The notes: a model not told the origin generated them from the letters alone. Shown: positions 17,316-28,016, counted from the first letter of the stretch. The stretch is 64,000 nt of DNA from Cupriavidus respiraculi (GCF_914271545.1 NZ_CAJZAH010000002.1:806001-870000), one strand, 5' to 3'. A program made the numbers and translations.

Positions 17316-18266
17316 ATGACTACCAACAACTATCCACGCGATCTCATCGGTTACGGCAAGGCGCCGCCCCATGCGGCATGGCCGGGCGGCGCCCGAGTCG
17401 CGCTGCAGTTCGTCCTGAACTACGAAGAGGGCGGCGAGAACAACGTCCTGCACGGCGACGCGGGCTCGGAGCAGTTTCTGTCCGAGATCATCGGCGCGGC
17501 GGCCTACCCGGATCGCCACATGAGCATGGAGGGCATCTACGAGTACGGCTCGCGCGTGGGCGTCTGGCGCATCCTGCGCGAGTTCGAGCAGCGTGGTCTG
17601 CCGCTGACCGTGTTCGGCGTCTCCATGGCGCTGCAGCGCCATCCGGAGCTCACGCGCGCCTTCGTCGAGCTCGGCCACGAGATCGCGTGCCATGGCTGGC
17701 GCTGGATCCACTACCAGGGCATCGACGAGGCCACCGAGCGCGAGCACATGCGCATCGGCATGCAGATCATCAAGGATCTGACCGGCGCGGCGCCGCTGGG
17801 CTGGTACACCGGGCGCGACAGTCCGAACACGCGGCGGCTGGTCGTCGAGCATGGCGGCCTGCTGTACGACTCGGACTACTACGGCGACGACCTGCCCTTC
17901 TGGACCGAGGTGCAGACGCGGGACGGGGAGGTCCGGCCGCATCTGGTGGTGCCCTACACGCTGGACACCAACGACATGCGCTTCGCCACGGCGCAGGGCT
18001 TCAACACCGGCGAGCAGTTCTACCAGTACCTGAAGGACGCGTTCGACGTGCTCTATGCCGAGGGCGATCCGGCCGGGCTGAACCAGCCGAAGATGCTGTC
18101 GGTCGGCATGCACTGCCGCCTGCTCGGCAGGCCGGGGCGGCTGCGCGCGCTGCAGCGCTTCCTCGACTACGTGCAGTCGCACGACAGGGTCTGGATCTGC
18201 CGCCGCATCGATATCGCGCGGCACTGGATCGAGACACATCCCTACCAGGGCCGCGCGGCCCGCTGA
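17316..18266 (+). CDS. puuE: Allantoinase PuuE (polysaccharide deacetylase family)
   Basis: 316-residue cytoplasmic hydrolase opening the allantoin ring to allantoate. This is the metal-independent NodB-fold type, unrelated to the amidohydrolase allantoinase. Family segments include DLIGYGKAPP at the N-terminus, FVLNYEEGGENN, EIACHGWRWIHYQ and TGRDSPNTRRL. A GTG at 17307 would add three residues; I prefer the ATG at 17316. It is 15 bases before uraD. In several bacteria PuuE and UraD are fused or adjacent; here they are separate adjacent genes. Confidence 0.93.
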   Translation: MTTNNYPRDLIGYGKAPPHAAWPGGARVALQFVLNYEEGGENNVLHGDAGSEQFLSEIIGAAAYPDRHMSMEGIYEYGSRVGVWRILREFEQRGLPLTVFGVSMALQRHPELTRAFVELGHEIACHGWRWIHYQGIDEATEREHMRIGMQIIKDLTGAAPLGWYTGRDSPNTRRLVVEHGGLLYDSDYYGDDLPFWTEVQTRDGEVRPHLVVPYTLDTNDMRFATAQGFNTGEQFYQYLKDAFDVLYAEGDPAGLNQPKMLSVGMHCRLLGRPGRLRALQRFLDYVQSHDRVWICRRIDIARHWIETHPYQGRAAR

Positions 18267-18281
18267 GCGAGATATCACGAC

Positions 18282-18806
18282 GTGACACAAGCAACCACCT
18301 ATACCCTGTCCCAGCTCAACGACCTGCCTGCCGCGCAATTCGTGCAGGTGCTCGGCGGCATCTACGAGCATTCGCCGTGGGTGGCCGAGCGCGCCGCGGC
18401 ACTGCGTCCCTTCGACAGCCTCGCCGCGCTGGCCGCGGCGATGCGCGACGCGGTGGACGACGCCGGCGAAGCGGCCCAACTCAAGCTGGTGCGCGCCCAC
18501 CCGGAGCTTGCCGGCAAGGCCGCCGTGCGCGGCGAGCTGACCGCCGAGTCCACCCGCGAGCAGGCCGGAGCGGGACTGGACCAGTGCTCCGCCGAGGAAT
18601 TCGAGCGGTTGCAAGCGCTCAACGCGGGCTACAACCAGAAGTTTGGCTTTCCCTTCATCCTCGCCGTGCGCGGCTACGATCGCGCCGGCATCATCGAGCA
18701 GTTCGCCCGCCGCATCGAGAACGACCCCGCCACCGAGTTGCAAACTTGCATCAACCAGATCCATCGCATTGCGCAGTTCCGGCTCGACGACTTAGTATCC
18801 GGCTGA
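18282..18806 (+). CDS. uraD: 2-Oxo-4-hydroxy-4-carboxy-5-ureidoimidazoline decarboxylase
   Basis: 174 residues, normal for OHCU decarboxylase, which converts OHCU to S-allantoin after UraH. The catalytic His is in RAHPELAGKA (H73). Family segments FERLQALNAGYNQKFGFPF and FILAVRG follow. The start is GTG at 18282, the only codon giving the family N-terminus, 15 bases after puuE. Reaction order is PuuD, UraH, UraD, PuuE, so all urate-to-allantoate steps are encoded within about 6 kb. No allantoicase gene follows. Confidence 0.94.
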   Translation: MTQATTYTLSQLNDLPAAQFVQVLGGIYEHSPWVAERAAALRPFDSLAALAAAMRDAVDDAGEAAQLKLVRAHPELAGKAAVRGELTAESTREQAGAGLDQCSAEEFERLQALNAGYNQKFGFPFILAVRGYDRAGIIEQFARRIENDPATELQTCINQIHRIAQFRLDDLVSG

Positions 18807-18940
18807 GCCAAAAAATGGCGCCCCGCATGCCGGGCATCGCGACCCGGCAACGGCATCGAGGCGGCGCGCCAAACGACGAGAAGCGTCCTTCAGGACCTCG
18901 CAGGCAACGACCACAACGGAACTATCACGGAGGTTTTTTC

Positions 18941-20011
18941 ATGCAGAAGCAGTTCAAGCCGGCGCTCAAGCTGGCGGCGATGGCGGCGGCCCTGTGCAGC
19001 GGCGCGGCCATGGCACAGTCCAGCGTCACGCTCTACGGCCAGGTCGACATGTTCGTCGGCGGGATCAAGAGCCCGGGCACCGGCGAGCGCGCCTATGTCG
19101 CCAACTCGGGCGGCATGCAGACCTCGTACTGGGGCATCAAGGGCACCGAGGACCTGGGCCGCGGCCTGAAGGGCATCTTCGACCTGAACGGCTTCTATCG
19201 TACGGACAACGGCCGCTCCGGCCGCTTCGACGGCGACGCGATGTTCAGCCGCAATGCCTACGTCGGCCTGCAGAGCGAGACGCTGGGCACGATCAAGCTG
19301 GGCCGCAACACCACGCCCTACTTCCTCTCCACCATCCTGTTCAACCCGCTGGTCGACTCGTATGTGTTCGCGCCGTCGATCTTCCACACGTATTTCAGCG
19401 CCACCAGCGGCTCGGTGTTCGACCCGGGCGTCATCGGCGATTCGGGCTGGAGCAATTCGGTGCTCTACTCCACGCCGAAGTTCGGCGGCCTGACCGCCAA
19501 CCTGATCTACAGCTTCGGCGAAAGCGCCGGCGAAGTGGGCCAGAACAAGTGGGGCGGCAACCTGATGTACTTCAATGGCGCCTTCGGTGCCACGGCGGCG
19601 TTCCAGCAGGTCGACTTCAACAGCGTGCCCAACGATCTGGACACGGCCGGCCTCGAACGCCAGGACGCGACGCAGATCGGCCTCTCGTACGACTTCAAGG
19701 TGGTCAAGCTGTTCGCGCAGGGCCAATACATCAAGACCAAGGCGCTGGCCGGCGCGCCGTCGGGCGATATCAAGCACACCAACGGCCAGATCGGCGCGGC
19801 GGTGCCTATCGGCGCCGGCAGCCTGCTCGCTTCGTATTCCTACGCAAAGGCCGAGAACGACCTGGGCGACTTCAAGCGCAACACCATCGGCATCGCCTAC
19901 GACTACAACCTGTCCAAGCGCACCGACGTGTACGCCGCCTACTACTACGACAAGATCACCGGCCTCGAGCACGGCGATTCGTTCGGCGTAGGCGTGCGCC
20001 ACAAGTTCTGA
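18941..20011 (+). CDS. Outer-membrane general porin
   Basis: 356-residue Gram-negative porin (Omp32/trimeric beta-proteobacterial type). The signal peptide is cleaved after GAAMA, and the mature protein begins QSSVTLYGQVD. Typical repeated strands include YWGIKGTEDLGRGLKG and FSRNAYVGLQSETLGTIKLGR, and the C-terminus is GVRHKF with the terminal Phe needed for outer-membrane insertion. A strong GGAGG precedes the ATG at 18941. It lies 134 bases after uraD, so it may be co-expressed to admit purines or ureides, though it could equally be a general porin. Confidence 0.93.
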   Translation: MQKQFKPALKLAAMAAALCSGAAMAQSSVTLYGQVDMFVGGIKSPGTGERAYVANSGGMQTSYWGIKGTEDLGRGLKGIFDLNGFYRTDNGRSGRFDGDAMFSRNAYVGLQSETLGTIKLGRNTTPYFLSTILFNPLVDSYVFAPSIFHTYFSATSGSVFDPGVIGDSGWSNSVLYSTPKFGGLTANLIYSFGESAGEVGQNKWGGNLMYFNGAFGATAAFQQVDFNSVPNDLDTAGLERQDATQIGLSYDFKVVKLFAQGQYIKTKALAGAPSGDIKHTNGQIGAAVPIGAGSLLASYSYAKAENDLGDFKRNTIGIAYDYNLSKRTDVYAAYYYDKITGLEHGDSFGVGVRHKF

Positions 20012-20315
20012 CGCAGCGCTCCACAGCTTCGGTGTGCGCCCCTCTCCCGCCAACGGGAGAGGGGCGGGGGTGAGGGTGAACGCCCGCCATCCTGCACAAG
20101 CTGACACCACCTCTGCCCCCCACCCTCGCCCGTGCGGCGAAACCAAAGCACCAGCACCAGCAACTACCGTCGCCCTGCTGCGTCGCAACGCATTGAAATC
20201 AGATTTATGCGGGATTGAAAGACAAAGCCCAATAGCCCTATTCAATTGGCGACCGGTTCTGGCCGTGCATACATTAGTTTTCCATGCAACGACTCGCCAA
20301 GCGAAGGGGTGACTC
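20012..20315. other. Intergenic region with REP-like element and terminator
   Basis: 304 bases without a convincing gene. It begins with a perfect hairpin (20038-20065) followed by a G-rich GGGGGTGAGGGTG tract. A partly complementary C-rich CCCCCCACCCTCGCC tract comes about 50 bases later. Such CCCCTCTCCC...GGGAGAGGGG elements occur repeatedly between genes in many proteobacterial genomes. The second half is AT-richer and probably holds the promoter of the next small gene. Confidence 0.5.
20038..20065 (+). terminator. Hairpin after the porin gene (REP-like)
   Basis: A 12-base perfect stem, GCCCCTCTCCCG with CGGGAGAGGGGC, and a CCAA loop, 27 bases after the porin stop. There is no T-run, so it may act as an mRNA-stabilising REP-like element rather than an intrinsic terminator. 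Confidence 0.5.
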
Positions 20316-20561
20316 ATGCGGCGGAATGCGAAAACCCGGTCGGAGTTGATGGCAATCCTCAACCAGTGTCTCAACAACAACCCGGAGTGCGGGGAATGCG
20401 AGTTGCACGCCATGCGCGTGCATCAGCCGGACCATACCGGCTGCAACTGGAGCGCGGAGGTGGACTTCCCGTTCGAGCCAAGCGATAACCTGTCGACGCA
20501 GCTTGCCGCGGCGAAATCCATCATCGTGGACATACGTCTGCAGTACAACGTGCTCCAATAG
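20316..20561 (+). CDS. Small protein of unknown function
   Basis: 81 residues, rich in Asn and Cys near the middle (NNNPECGECELHAMRVHQ) with three cysteines, then a hydrophilic C-terminal half ending in a helix-like AAAKSIIVDIRLQYNVLQ. No signal peptide or membrane segment. I do not recognise the family. Support for its being real is a standalone frame in a gap, an AAGGGG-type site before the ATG, and a terminator 59 bases downstream. It could be a spurious frame. Confidence 0.5.
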   Translation: MRRNAKTRSELMAILNQCLNNNPECGECELHAMRVHQPDHTGCNWSAEVDFPFEPSDNLSTQLAAAKSIIVDIRLQYNVLQ

Positions 20562-20619
20562 GAACGCATCGGATCGTCTTCGGAACGTCCGCGACACGGC
20601 AATGCTGCCGTGCCACAAA

Positions 20620-20649
20620 GAAAAAAGCCGGGTTCTCACCCGGCTTTTT
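20620..20649. terminator. Bidirectional terminator between small gene and maeB
   Basis: Stem GCCGGGT with ACCCGGC, flanked by six As and six Ts, so it works in both directions. It ends maeB (minus strand) and any transcript of the small gene. Confidence 0.88.
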
Positions 20650-20670
20650 TCATTTGCCCGTCGACTGCAA

Positions 20671-22992
20671 TCAGCGCACCGCACCTGCCTCGGCTACCGC
20701 CACCGCCGTCATATTGACGATGCGGCGCGTGGTGGCCTGCGGGTTCAGGATATGCACGGGCTTGGCGGCGCCGAGCAGGATCGGGCCGATCGTCACGCCT
20801 TGCCCGCCGGTGATCTTCAGCAGGTTGAAGGCGATATTGGCCGCGTCCAGCGTCGGCATCACCAGCAGGTTGGCCGAGCCGGTCAGCTTGGTGCCCGGCA
20901 GGAAATGCCGGCGCACGTCCTCGACCAGCGCCGCGTCGCCCTGCATCTCGCCCTCGACTTCGAGCTCCGGCGCGATGCGGTGCAGGATCTCCTGGGCCGC
21001 GCGCATTTTGCGCGCCGAGGCACGGTTGGACGAACCAAACATCGAATGCGAGACCAGCGCCACCTTCGGCTGCAGGCCGAAGCGCTGGATTTCCTCCGCC
21101 GCCAGCTGGGTGATCGCAGCCAGTTCCTCGGCCGTCGGATCTTCGTTGACGAAGGTGTCGGTGATGAACAGCGTGTACTTCTCCAGCATCAGCGCGTTCA
21201 TCGCGGCCAGCACATTGGCGCCCGGCGCCATGCCGATCACGTCGCGCACATGCTCCAGATGGGCCTCGAAGCGGCCGACCGTGCCGCACAGCAGTGCATC
21301 GGCATCGCCCATATGCATCAGCATGGTGCCGATCAGCGTGTTCGAGCGGCGCAGCGCCACCTTGGCCATGTCGGGCGTGACGCCGTCGCGGCCGCGCAGC
21401 GCGTGGTAGGCCTCGTGGTAGGCGCGATAGCGCGGATCGTCTTCGGGATTCACCAGCTCGAAGTCCACGCCGGGTTTCAGGCGCAGGCCTGCCTTGTCGA
21501 TGCGCATCTGGATGACGTGCGGACGGCCGATCAGGATCGGACGGGCCAGGCCTTCATCGACCACGCTCTGCACGGCGCGCAGCACGCGCTCTTCCTCGCC
21601 CTCCGCATAGGCCACGCGCTTGGGCGCGGCCTTCGCGGCGGTGAACACCGGCTTCATGATCAGGCCGGTGTGATAGACGTACTGCGTCAGTTGCTGGCGA
21701 TACGCTTCCAGGTCCTTGATCGGACGCGTCGCCACGCCGGACTCTTCCGCGGCCTTGGCCACGGCCGGCGCGATCTTCTCGATCAGGCGCTGGTCGAACG
21801 GCGTCGGGATGATGTAGTCGGGACCGAACTTCAGCTCCTGGCCGGCGTAGGCGGCGGCCACGGCGTCGTTCATCTCGGCTTCCGCCAGATCGGCGATGGC
21901 CTTGACGCACGCGAGCTTCATTTCCTCGGTGATCTTCGTGGCGCCGCAATCCAGCGCGCCCCGGAAGATGTACGGGAAACACAGCACGTTGTTGACCTGG
22001 TTCGGATAGTCCGAGCGGCCGGTGGCGATGATGCAGTCGGGGCGCGCGGCCTTGGCGACTTCCGGGCGGATTTCCGGCTCGGGGTTGGCCAGCGCCAGGA
22101 TGATCGGCTGGTCCGCCATGGTCTTGACCATGTCGCCGGTCAGCACGCCGGCGGTGGAGCAGCCCAGGAACACATCGGCGCCGTTGACGATATCGGCCAG
22201 CGTGCGGGCCGAGGTGTCCTGCGCGTAGCGCGCCTTGTTCGCTTCCATGTTGGCGTCGCGGCCCACATAGATCACGCCCTTGGAATCGACCACCGAGATG
22301 TTCTCGCGCTTCACGCCCAGGCTCACCATGGTGTCCAGGCACGCGATGGCCGCGGCGCCCGCGCCGGACACGGCGAGCTTCACCTTGGCGATATCCTTGC
22401 CCACCACCTTCAGGCCGTTGAGCAGCGCGGCCGCGGAAATGATGGCCGTGCCGTGCTGGTCGTCGTGGAAGACGGGGATATTCATCCGCTCGCGCAGCTT
22501 CTTCTCGATGTAGAAGCACTCGGGCGCCTTGATGTCTTCGAGATTGACGCCGCCCAGCGTCGGCTCGAGCGCGGCCACGATCTCGACGATCTGGTCGGGG
22601 TCGCGTGCGTCGAGCTCGATGTCGAACACGTCGATGCCGGCGAACTTCTTGAACAGGCAGCCCTTGCCTTCCATCACCGGCTTGCCGGCGAGCGGGCCGA
22701 TATCGCCCAGGCCCAGCACCGCGGTGCCGTTGGTGACCACCGCCACCAGATTGCCGCGCGAAGTGTATTCGGCCGCCATGGCCGGATCCTTGGCGATCTC
22801 CTCGCAGGCGTAGGCCACGCCCGGGGAATACGCCAGCGACAGGTCGCGCTGGTTCGACAGCGCCTTGGTGGCCGTTACCTGGATCTTGCCTTTGGTGGGA
22901 CTGCGGTGATATTCCAGCGCGGCGAGACGCAACTGCGCTTCGGGACTGTTGGGGGCTTGCTGCGTTGCATCACTGCTGGTCTTGCTGCTCAT
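20671..22992 (-). CDS. maeB: NADP-dependent malic enzyme (MaeB type)
   Basis: 773 residues. The N-terminal 430 residues are malic enzyme, decarboxylating malate to pyruvate with NADPH production ([15 protein letters not shown] near 53, [23 protein letters not shown] near 85-108, HDDQHGTA near 177). The C-terminal 330 residues are a phosphotransacetylase-like domain that is regulatory, binding acetyl-CoA, rather than catalytic. Both domains and their normal length are intact. The ATG at 22992 gives the usual N-terminus. It is monocistronic, with a terminator downstream. Confidence 0.95.
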   Translation of the reverse strand: MSSKTSSDATQQAPNSPEAQLRLAALEYHRSPTKGKIQVTATKALSNQRDLSLAYSPGVAYACEEIAKDPAMAAEYTSRGNLVAVVTNGTAVLGLGDIGPLAGKPVMEGKGCLFKKFAGIDVFDIELDARDPDQIVEIVAALEPTLGGVNLEDIKAPECFYIEKKLRERMNIPVFHDDQHGTAIISAAALLNGLKVVGKDIAKVKLAVSGAGAAAIACLDTMVSLGVKRENISVVDSKGVIYVGRDANMEANKARYAQDTSARTLADIVNGADVFLGCSTAGVLTGDMVKTMADQPIILALANPEPEIRPEVAKAARPDCIIATGRSDYPNQVNNVLCFPYIFRGALDCGATKITEEMKLACVKAIADLAEAEMNDAVAAAYAGQELKFGPDYIIPTPFDQRLIEKIAPAVAKAAEESGVATRPIKDLEAYRQQLTQYVYHTGLIMKPVFTAAKAAPKRVAYAEGEEERVLRAVQSVVDEGLARPILIGRPHVIQMRIDKAGLRLKPGVDFELVNPEDDPRYRAYHEAYHALRGRDGVTPDMAKVALRRSNTLIGTMLMHMGDADALLCGTVGRFEAHLEHVRDVIGMAPGANVLAAMNALMLEKYTLFITDTFVNEDPTAEELAAITQLAAEEIQRFGLQPKVALVSHSMFGSSNRASARKMRAAQEILHRIAPELEVEGEMQGDAALVEDVRRHFLPGTKLTGSANLLVMPTLDAANIAFNLLKITGGQGVTIGPILLGAAKPVHILNPQATTRRIVNMTAVAVAEAGAVR

Positions 22993-23299
22993 GTCGCTCG
23001 TCCGGAGTTGGGCCCTGGCACGCGAGGCCGTTCATCGTGCCTGCATTGCGATGGTCTCGCGATGCGTTGCGCCGCAGTGCAACATGCAGGAAGGATGCAT
23101 CGATGCGAGACAGGGCCGGAAAAATTCGAGGAGCTATTCTAGCCTACGGATGCATGCAAAAGGCGCTGTGGAAGCGTGCCGCAAGGGTTATTCGGAGAGC
23201 CGCCCTGCGACCGCCATCGTCGTGGCAATGGAAAAGGCCCGCGCATGCGGGCCTTTCGTCCGGCGCGGACCGGTCATCGGATCGGCAAGAAGGCGGCCG
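22993..23299. promoter_or_regulatory. maeB upstream region with inverted repeat
   Basis: 307 bases between maeB and the DUF4136 gene, both on the minus strand. It includes an inverted repeat TTGCGCCGCAGTGCAA at 23067-23082, 75-90 bases before maeB, a candidate operator. At 23233-23256 lies the terminator of the upstream DUF4136 gene. I see no small gene here. Confidence 0.45.
23233..23256 (-). terminator. Terminator of the DUF4136 lipoprotein gene
   Basis: A 10-base perfect stem, AAAGGCCCGC with GCGGGCCTTT, and a 4-base loop, followed on the minus strand by TTTTCC. Confidence 0.82.
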
Positions 23300-24010
23300 T
23301 CACCGCGGCTTGTCCACCTCCAGCGTCACGCGCCGGGGCCTGCCGCTCTCGATCGGAAAATCGGTGAAGGCGCTGCGGATCAGATACGGCATGACCGCCG
23401 GCAGCGCACCGCCCTCGCTCATGTTCTGCGCGGTCACCTGATAGACCCGGCGATTGGTGGCGGCCTCGTGGAAGTAGACGCGCAGCGTCGACAGCGTCGC
23501 GGGCACGTCGCGCACCACCGTCTGCGGCGGCCAATAGCCCGGGCCCCAGGGACCCCACGGCCCCCAAGGGCCCCAGCCCCCCATGCCGTAGTAGCCCGGC
23601 GGCCCCCAGTAGGGTCCCCACGGACCCCACGGGTCGGCGTAGGTCTCCTGCACGCGCACCAGCCGCGGATCGGAGTCGAACTCCACGCGCACGAGATAGC
23701 GCGCCTTTGGCCGCGGAACCCGCTCGAAGCCCAGGGTGCCCAGCTTCTCGGCGACCCACCCTTCGTAGGTATCGCGATCGAGCTGCGCTTCCTCGCCCTT
23801 GGCCCGGTCGAACGCGTAGGTGCGCGGCGGGTCGTTCTGCCAGTCCGGCTGCCGGAACGCGGTCACATCCGTCGTGATGGTGCTGGCGCAGCCCGAGAGC
23901 ACCACCACGCCAAGCGCCGCCAGTCCGCCCGCCAGCCTGCTCCGTGCTTCGCGTACCAGGCGCAGGCACCTGTCCAGTGCCTGCCGGCCACCCCCGTACC
24001 ACTGCCTCAT
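23300..24010 (-). CDS. DUF4136 lipoprotein with Trp-Gly-Pro-rich segment
   Basis: 236 residues. A signal sequence ends in the lipobox LSGC near residue 41, so the protein is a predicted membrane lipoprotein. DUF4136 sequence follows (TDVTAFRQPDWQNDPPRTYAFD). In the middle sits a low-complexity stretch rich in Trp, Gly, Pro and Tyr with repeated WGPWGP units (about 130-165), then a C-terminal region with YQVTAQNMSEGG. AAGGAAAGGAAC precedes the ATG at 24010. The function of DUF4136 proteins is unknown. A longer minus-strand frame that continues through pepN is only a shadow beyond residue 1. Confidence 0.85.
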   Translation of the reverse strand: MRQWYGGGRQALDRCLRLVREARSRLAGGLAALGVVVLSGCASTITTDVTAFRQPDWQNDPPRTYAFDRAKGEEAQLDRDTYEGWVAEKLGTLGFERVPRPKARYLVRVEFDSDPRLVRVQETYADPWGPWGPYWGPPGYYGMGGWGPWGPWGPWGPGYWPPQTVVRDVPATLSTLRVYFHEAATNRRVYQVTAQNMSEGGALPAVMPYLIRSAFTDFPIESGRPRRVTLEVDKPR

Positions 24011-24202
24011 GATGTCGTTCCTTTCCTTCGAGAAGGCCGGCCCCCGTGCACCGCCGGCGTACTGCTGTGACCGTGGCGCGGCACCCGGAATTCCCGGCGC
24101 CAGCCGCGGCCGGTGGGCTTGGCTACAATGAATTCCTTGGCGCCATGTCCCGCTACCTCGCCGGACGCCCGGCGCTCCACGGACCTCCGAGGATAGGATT
24201 CC

Positions 24203-26893
24203 ATGCTTCGCACCGATACGCCCGTCACCGTCTACCGCAAAGACTATACCCCGCCCGCGTTCACCATAGACCATGTCGATCTGCGTTTCGAACTGGACCC
24301 GCGGCGCACGATCGTCACCAGCACGCTGCGCTTCAAGCGCACCCAGGCGGCCGTGCCGCTGGTGCTGGCCGGACAGGAACTGGAACTGCTCGCCGTGACC
24401 CTGGAGGGCGAGCCCTTCGAAGGCTTCCAGCAGGACGACGAGACACTGACGCTGCCCGGGCTTTCGACCGAAGGCACGCTGCAAATCGTCACCGCCTGCA
24501 AGCCGGACGCCAACACCTCGCTGTCGGGTCTCTACGTCTCCAACGGCAATTTCTTTACGCAGTGCGAGGCCGAGGGATTTCGCAAGATCACCTACTTCCT
24601 GGACCGGCCCGACGTGATGACAACCTTCCGCGTCACGCTGCAGGCCGACCGCGCAGCCTATCCGGTGCTGCTGTCCAACGGCAACCTGGTCGCCGAACGC
24701 GATCTTGGCGACGGCCGCCACGAAGCCGTGTGGGAAGACCCGTTCAAGAAGCCGGCCTACCTGTTCGCGCTGGTGGCAGGCAAGCTCGAGCGCATCGAGG
24801 AGACCATCACCTCCGCCTCGGGCAAGGAAAAATTGCTGCAGGTGTGGGTGGAAGCGCAGGACCTGGGCAAGACCCGCCATGCGATGGACTCGCTGATCCA
24901 TTCGATCCGCTGGGACGAGCAGCGCTTCGGCCTGGAGCTCGACCTGGACCGCTTCATGATCGTCGCGGTCGGCGACTTCAACATGGGCGCGATGGAAAAC
25001 AAGGGCCTGAACATCTTCAACACCAAGTACGTGCTGGCGAATGCCGAGACGGCGACCGACGCCGACTTCGCCAATATCGAATCGGTGGTGGGCCACGAGT
25101 ATTTCCACAACTGGACCGGCAATCGTGTGACCTGCCGCGACTGGTTCCAGCTCTCGCTCAAGGAAGGCCTGACCGTCTTCCGCGATCAGGAATTCTCCGC
25201 CGACATGATGGGCGACGAGTCCGGCCGCGCGGTCAAGCGCATCGAGGACGTGCGGGTGCTGCGCCAGGTCCAGTTCCCGGAGGACGCCGGCCCGATGGCG
25301 CATCCGGTGCGTCCGGACAGCTACGAGGAGATCAACAACTTCTACACCGTCACCGTCTACGAAAAAGGCGCCGAGGTGGTCCGCATGTACCAGACCCTGC
25401 TGGGCCGCGAGGGCTTCCGCAAGGGCATGGACCTGTATTTCGAGCGGCACGACGGCCAGGCCGTGACCTGCGACGACTTCCGCGCCGCGATGGCCGATGC
25501 CAACGGCCGCGACCTCGCGCAGTTCGGCCGCTGGTACAGCCAGGCCGGCACCCCGGTGGTCGATGTGCGCACCGCCTGGGACGCGCAAGCCGGCAGCCTC
25601 ACGCTGACGCTGACGCAGCAGTGCCCCAAGGTCGGCATCGAGACGCGGCCCGGCACGCCCGACAAGCTGCCCTTCCACATCCCGTTCGCGCTCGGCCTGG
25701 TGGGTGCCGATGGCCACGACCTCCCGCTGCAGCTGGCCGGCGAAAGCCAGCCCGGCGGCACCACCCGCGTGCTGGACTTCACCGAGGCCGAGCAGACCTT
25801 CCTGTTCGTCAACCTGCCCAAGGGCGCGCGCGCGCCGCTTCCCTCGCTGCTGCGCAATTTCTCCGCGCCGGTCATCGTCGACGTGGAGTACACCGATGCC
25901 GAACTGACGTTCCTGCTGGCGCACGACAGCGACGCGTTCAACCGCTGGGAAGCGGGGCAGCGTCTCGCCACGCGGGCGCTGCTCAAGCTGGTGGCCGACG
26001 TGCAGGAAGAGCGCGAGCTGACGCTGGACCCCGCCCTGATCCAGGCCTTCCGCGCGGTGCTGGTGGACCGCACGCTCAGCCCGGCCTTCCGCGAGCAGGC
26101 GCTGATGCTGCCCGCCGAAGCCTATCTGGCCGAACGCATGGGCGTGGCCGATCCGGCCGCCATCCATCGCGCCCGCCAGTTCATGCGCGAGGCGCTGGCC
26201 CACGCGCTGCAGGCCGACCTGCTGGCCGAATACGAGGCCAACGCCACGCCCGGCGACTACAGCCCCGACGCGATTTCGTCGGGCAAGCGCGCGCTGCGCA
26301 ACCTGGCGCTGGGCTACCTGGCTGACTCCGGTTCGGCGCAGATGCAGGCGCTGGCCGGCGAGCAATACCAGCAGGCCAACAACATGACGGACCGCTTTGC
26401 CGCGCTGGCCGCGCTGGTCAACAGCTTCGCGCCGGGCCGCGAGGCCGCGTTGGCAGACTTCTACCGGCGCTTCGAGAACGATGCGCTGGTGGTCGACAAA
26501 TGGTTCGCGCTGCAGGGCATGCAACGCGGCTCGGTGGGCCCGCACGGTGGCAAGCGCACCATCGATACGGTGCGCGCGCTGATGCAGCATCCCGCGTTCA
26601 ACCTGCGCAACCCCAATCGCGCCCGCTCGCTGATCTTCAGCTTCTGCTCGGGCAACCCGGCCCAGTTCCACGCCGAGGACGGCTCGGGCTACGAATTCTG
26701 GGCCGACCAGGTGCTGGCGCTCGATTCCATCAATCCGCAGGTGGCCGCACGCCTGGCGCGCGTGATGGACCGCTGGCAGAAGTACGCGCTGCCGCTGCGC
26801 GAGCGGATGCACGCGGCGCTGCAACGGGTGGCCGCCGCGCCGAGCCTGTCGCGCGACGTGCGCGAGATCGTCGGCAAGGCGCTGGCCGCCTGA
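24203..26893 (+). CDS. pepN: Aminopeptidase N
   Basis: 896-residue cytoplasmic M1 zinc aminopeptidase (E. coli PepN type) that trims N-terminal residues from peptides. The substrate-binding GAMEN motif is at 262-266, and the zinc site is HEYFHNW with H298, E299, H302 and the third ligand E321. The four-domain length matches the family. The start ATG at 24203 gives the usual N-terminus ([15 protein letters not shown]). A TACAAT at 24124-24129 may be its -10. It is 85 bases upstream of fbp and on the same strand. Confidence 0.97.
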   Translation: MLRTDTPVTVYRKDYTPPAFTIDHVDLRFELDPRRTIVTSTLRFKRTQAAVPLVLAGQELELLAVTLEGEPFEGFQQDDETLTLPGLSTEGTLQIVTACKPDANTSLSGLYVSNGNFFTQCEAEGFRKITYFLDRPDVMTTFRVTLQADRAAYPVLLSNGNLVAERDLGDGRHEAVWEDPFKKPAYLFALVAGKLERIEETITSASGKEKLLQVWVEAQDLGKTRHAMDSLIHSIRWDEQRFGLELDLDRFMIVAVGDFNMGAMENKGLNIFNTKYVLANAETATDADFANIESVVGHEYFHNWTGNRVTCRDWFQLSLKEGLTVFRDQEFSADMMGDESGRAVKRIEDVRVLRQVQFPEDAGPMAHPVRPDSYEEINNFYTVTVYEKGAEVVRMYQTLLGREGFRKGMDLYFERHDGQAVTCDDFRAAMADANGRDLAQFGRWYSQAGTPVVDVRTAWDAQAGSLTLTLTQQCPKVGIETRPGTPDKLPFHIPFALGLVGADGHDLPLQLAGESQPGGTTRVLDFTEAEQTFLFVNLPKGARAPLPSLLRNFSAPVIVDVEYTDAELTFLLAHDSDAFNRWEAGQRLATRALLKLVADVQEERELTLDPALIQAFRAVLVDRTLSPAFREQALMLPAEAYLAERMGVADPAAIHRARQFMREALAHALQADLLAEYEANATPGDYSPDAISSGKRALRNLALGYLADSGSAQMQALAGEQYQQANNMTDRFAALAALVNSFAPGREAALADFYRRFENDALVVDKWFALQGMQRGSVGPHGGKRTIDTVRALMQHPAFNLRNPNRARSLIFSFCSGNPAQFHAEDGSGYEFWADQVLALDSINPQVAARLARVMDRWQKYALPLRERMHAALQRVAAAPSLSRDVREIVGKALAA

Positions 26894-26978
26894 GCGGGCT
26901 CGCGCCCCGGTTCATCCCTTTGGAGATGGCCGGGGCAAACCGGCCGCCTGTAGAATGGCGGCCGTCCAAGGAGAAAAC

Positions 26979-27992
26979 ATGACCCGCATCAGTCTCACGC
27001 GCTATCTGGTCGAGGAGCAGCGCCAGCACAACACGATCGAGCCCGAGCTGCGGCTGCTGATCGAAGTGGTCGCCCGCGCCTGCAAGGCCATTTCCAACGC
27101 CGTCAGCAAGGGCGCGCTCGCCGGCGTGCTCGGCTCGGCCGGCACCGGCAACGTGCAGGGCGAAACGCAGCAGAAGCTCGACGTGATCGCCAACGAAGTG
27201 CTGCTCGACGCCAACGAATGGGGCGGCCACCTCGCCGCCATGGCTTCGGAGGAAATGGACTCCTTCTACGAGATCCCCAACCGCTATCCGAAGGGCGAAT
27301 ACCTGCTGCTGTTCGATCCGCTGGACGGCTCGTCGAACATCGACGTCAACGTCTCGATCGGCACCATCTTCTCGGTGCTGCATATGCCCAAGCCGGGCCA
27401 GACCGTCACCGAGGCCGACTTCCTGCAGCCCGGCGCGCGCCAGGTCGCGGCCGGCTATGCGGTCTACGGCCCGCAGACCACGCTGGTGCTGACCGTCGGC
27501 AACGGCGTGCACATGTTCACGCTGGACCGCGAGGCCGGCAGCTTCGTGCTGACGCAGTCGGACGTGCAGATTCCCGCGGACACCAAGGAGTTCGCGATCA
27601 ACATGTCCAATATGCGCCACTGGGCCCCGCCCGTGCGCCGCTATATCGACGAATGCCTCGCCGGCGAGGAAGGTCCGCGCGGCAAGAACTTCAATATGCG
27701 CTGGGTCGCCTCGATGGTGGCCGATGTGCATCGCATCCTCACGCGCGGCGGCATCTTCATGTATCCCTGGGACAAGCGGGAACCGGAGAAGGCCGGCAAG
27801 CTGCGCCTGATGTACGAGGCCAACCCGATGGCCATGCTGGTCGAGCAGGCCGGCGGCGCGGCCACCAACGGCGTGCAGCGCATCCTCGATATCGAGCCGG
27901 AGAAGCTGCACCAGCGTGTGGCCGTGGTGCTGGGCTCGAAGAACGAGGTCGAGCGCGTGACCCAGTATCACCGGGAAGCGCAGCAGGGCTGA
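26979..27992 (+). CDS. fbp: Fructose-1,6-bisphosphatase class 1
   Basis: 337-residue cytoplasmic enzyme hydrolysing fructose 1,6-bisphosphate to fructose 6-phosphate for gluconeogenesis. The metal-binding DPLDGSSN is at 113-120, preceded by the conserved ASEE segment near 89-92. GGIFMYPWD near the C-terminal third is also characteristic. The ATG at 26979 follows AAGGAGAAAAC. An in-frame upstream ATG at 26955 would place the start before that site. Length is typical. Confidence 0.97.
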   Translation: MTRISLTRYLVEEQRQHNTIEPELRLLIEVVARACKAISNAVSKGALAGVLGSAGTGNVQGETQQKLDVIANEVLLDANEWGGHLAAMASEEMDSFYEIPNRYPKGEYLLLFDPLDGSSNIDVNVSIGTIFSVLHMPKPGQTVTEADFLQPGARQVAAGYAVYGPQTTLVLTVGNGVHMFTLDREAGSFVLTQSDVQIPADTKEFAINMSNMRHWAPPVRRYIDECLAGEEGPRGKNFNMRWVASMVADVHRILTRGGIFMYPWDKREPEKAGKLRLMYEANPMAMLVEQAGGAATNGVQRILDIEPEKLHQRVAVVLGSKNEVERVTQYHREAQQG

Positions 27993-28016
27993 CGTCCTTC
28001 GGCGCACGCCCACACG

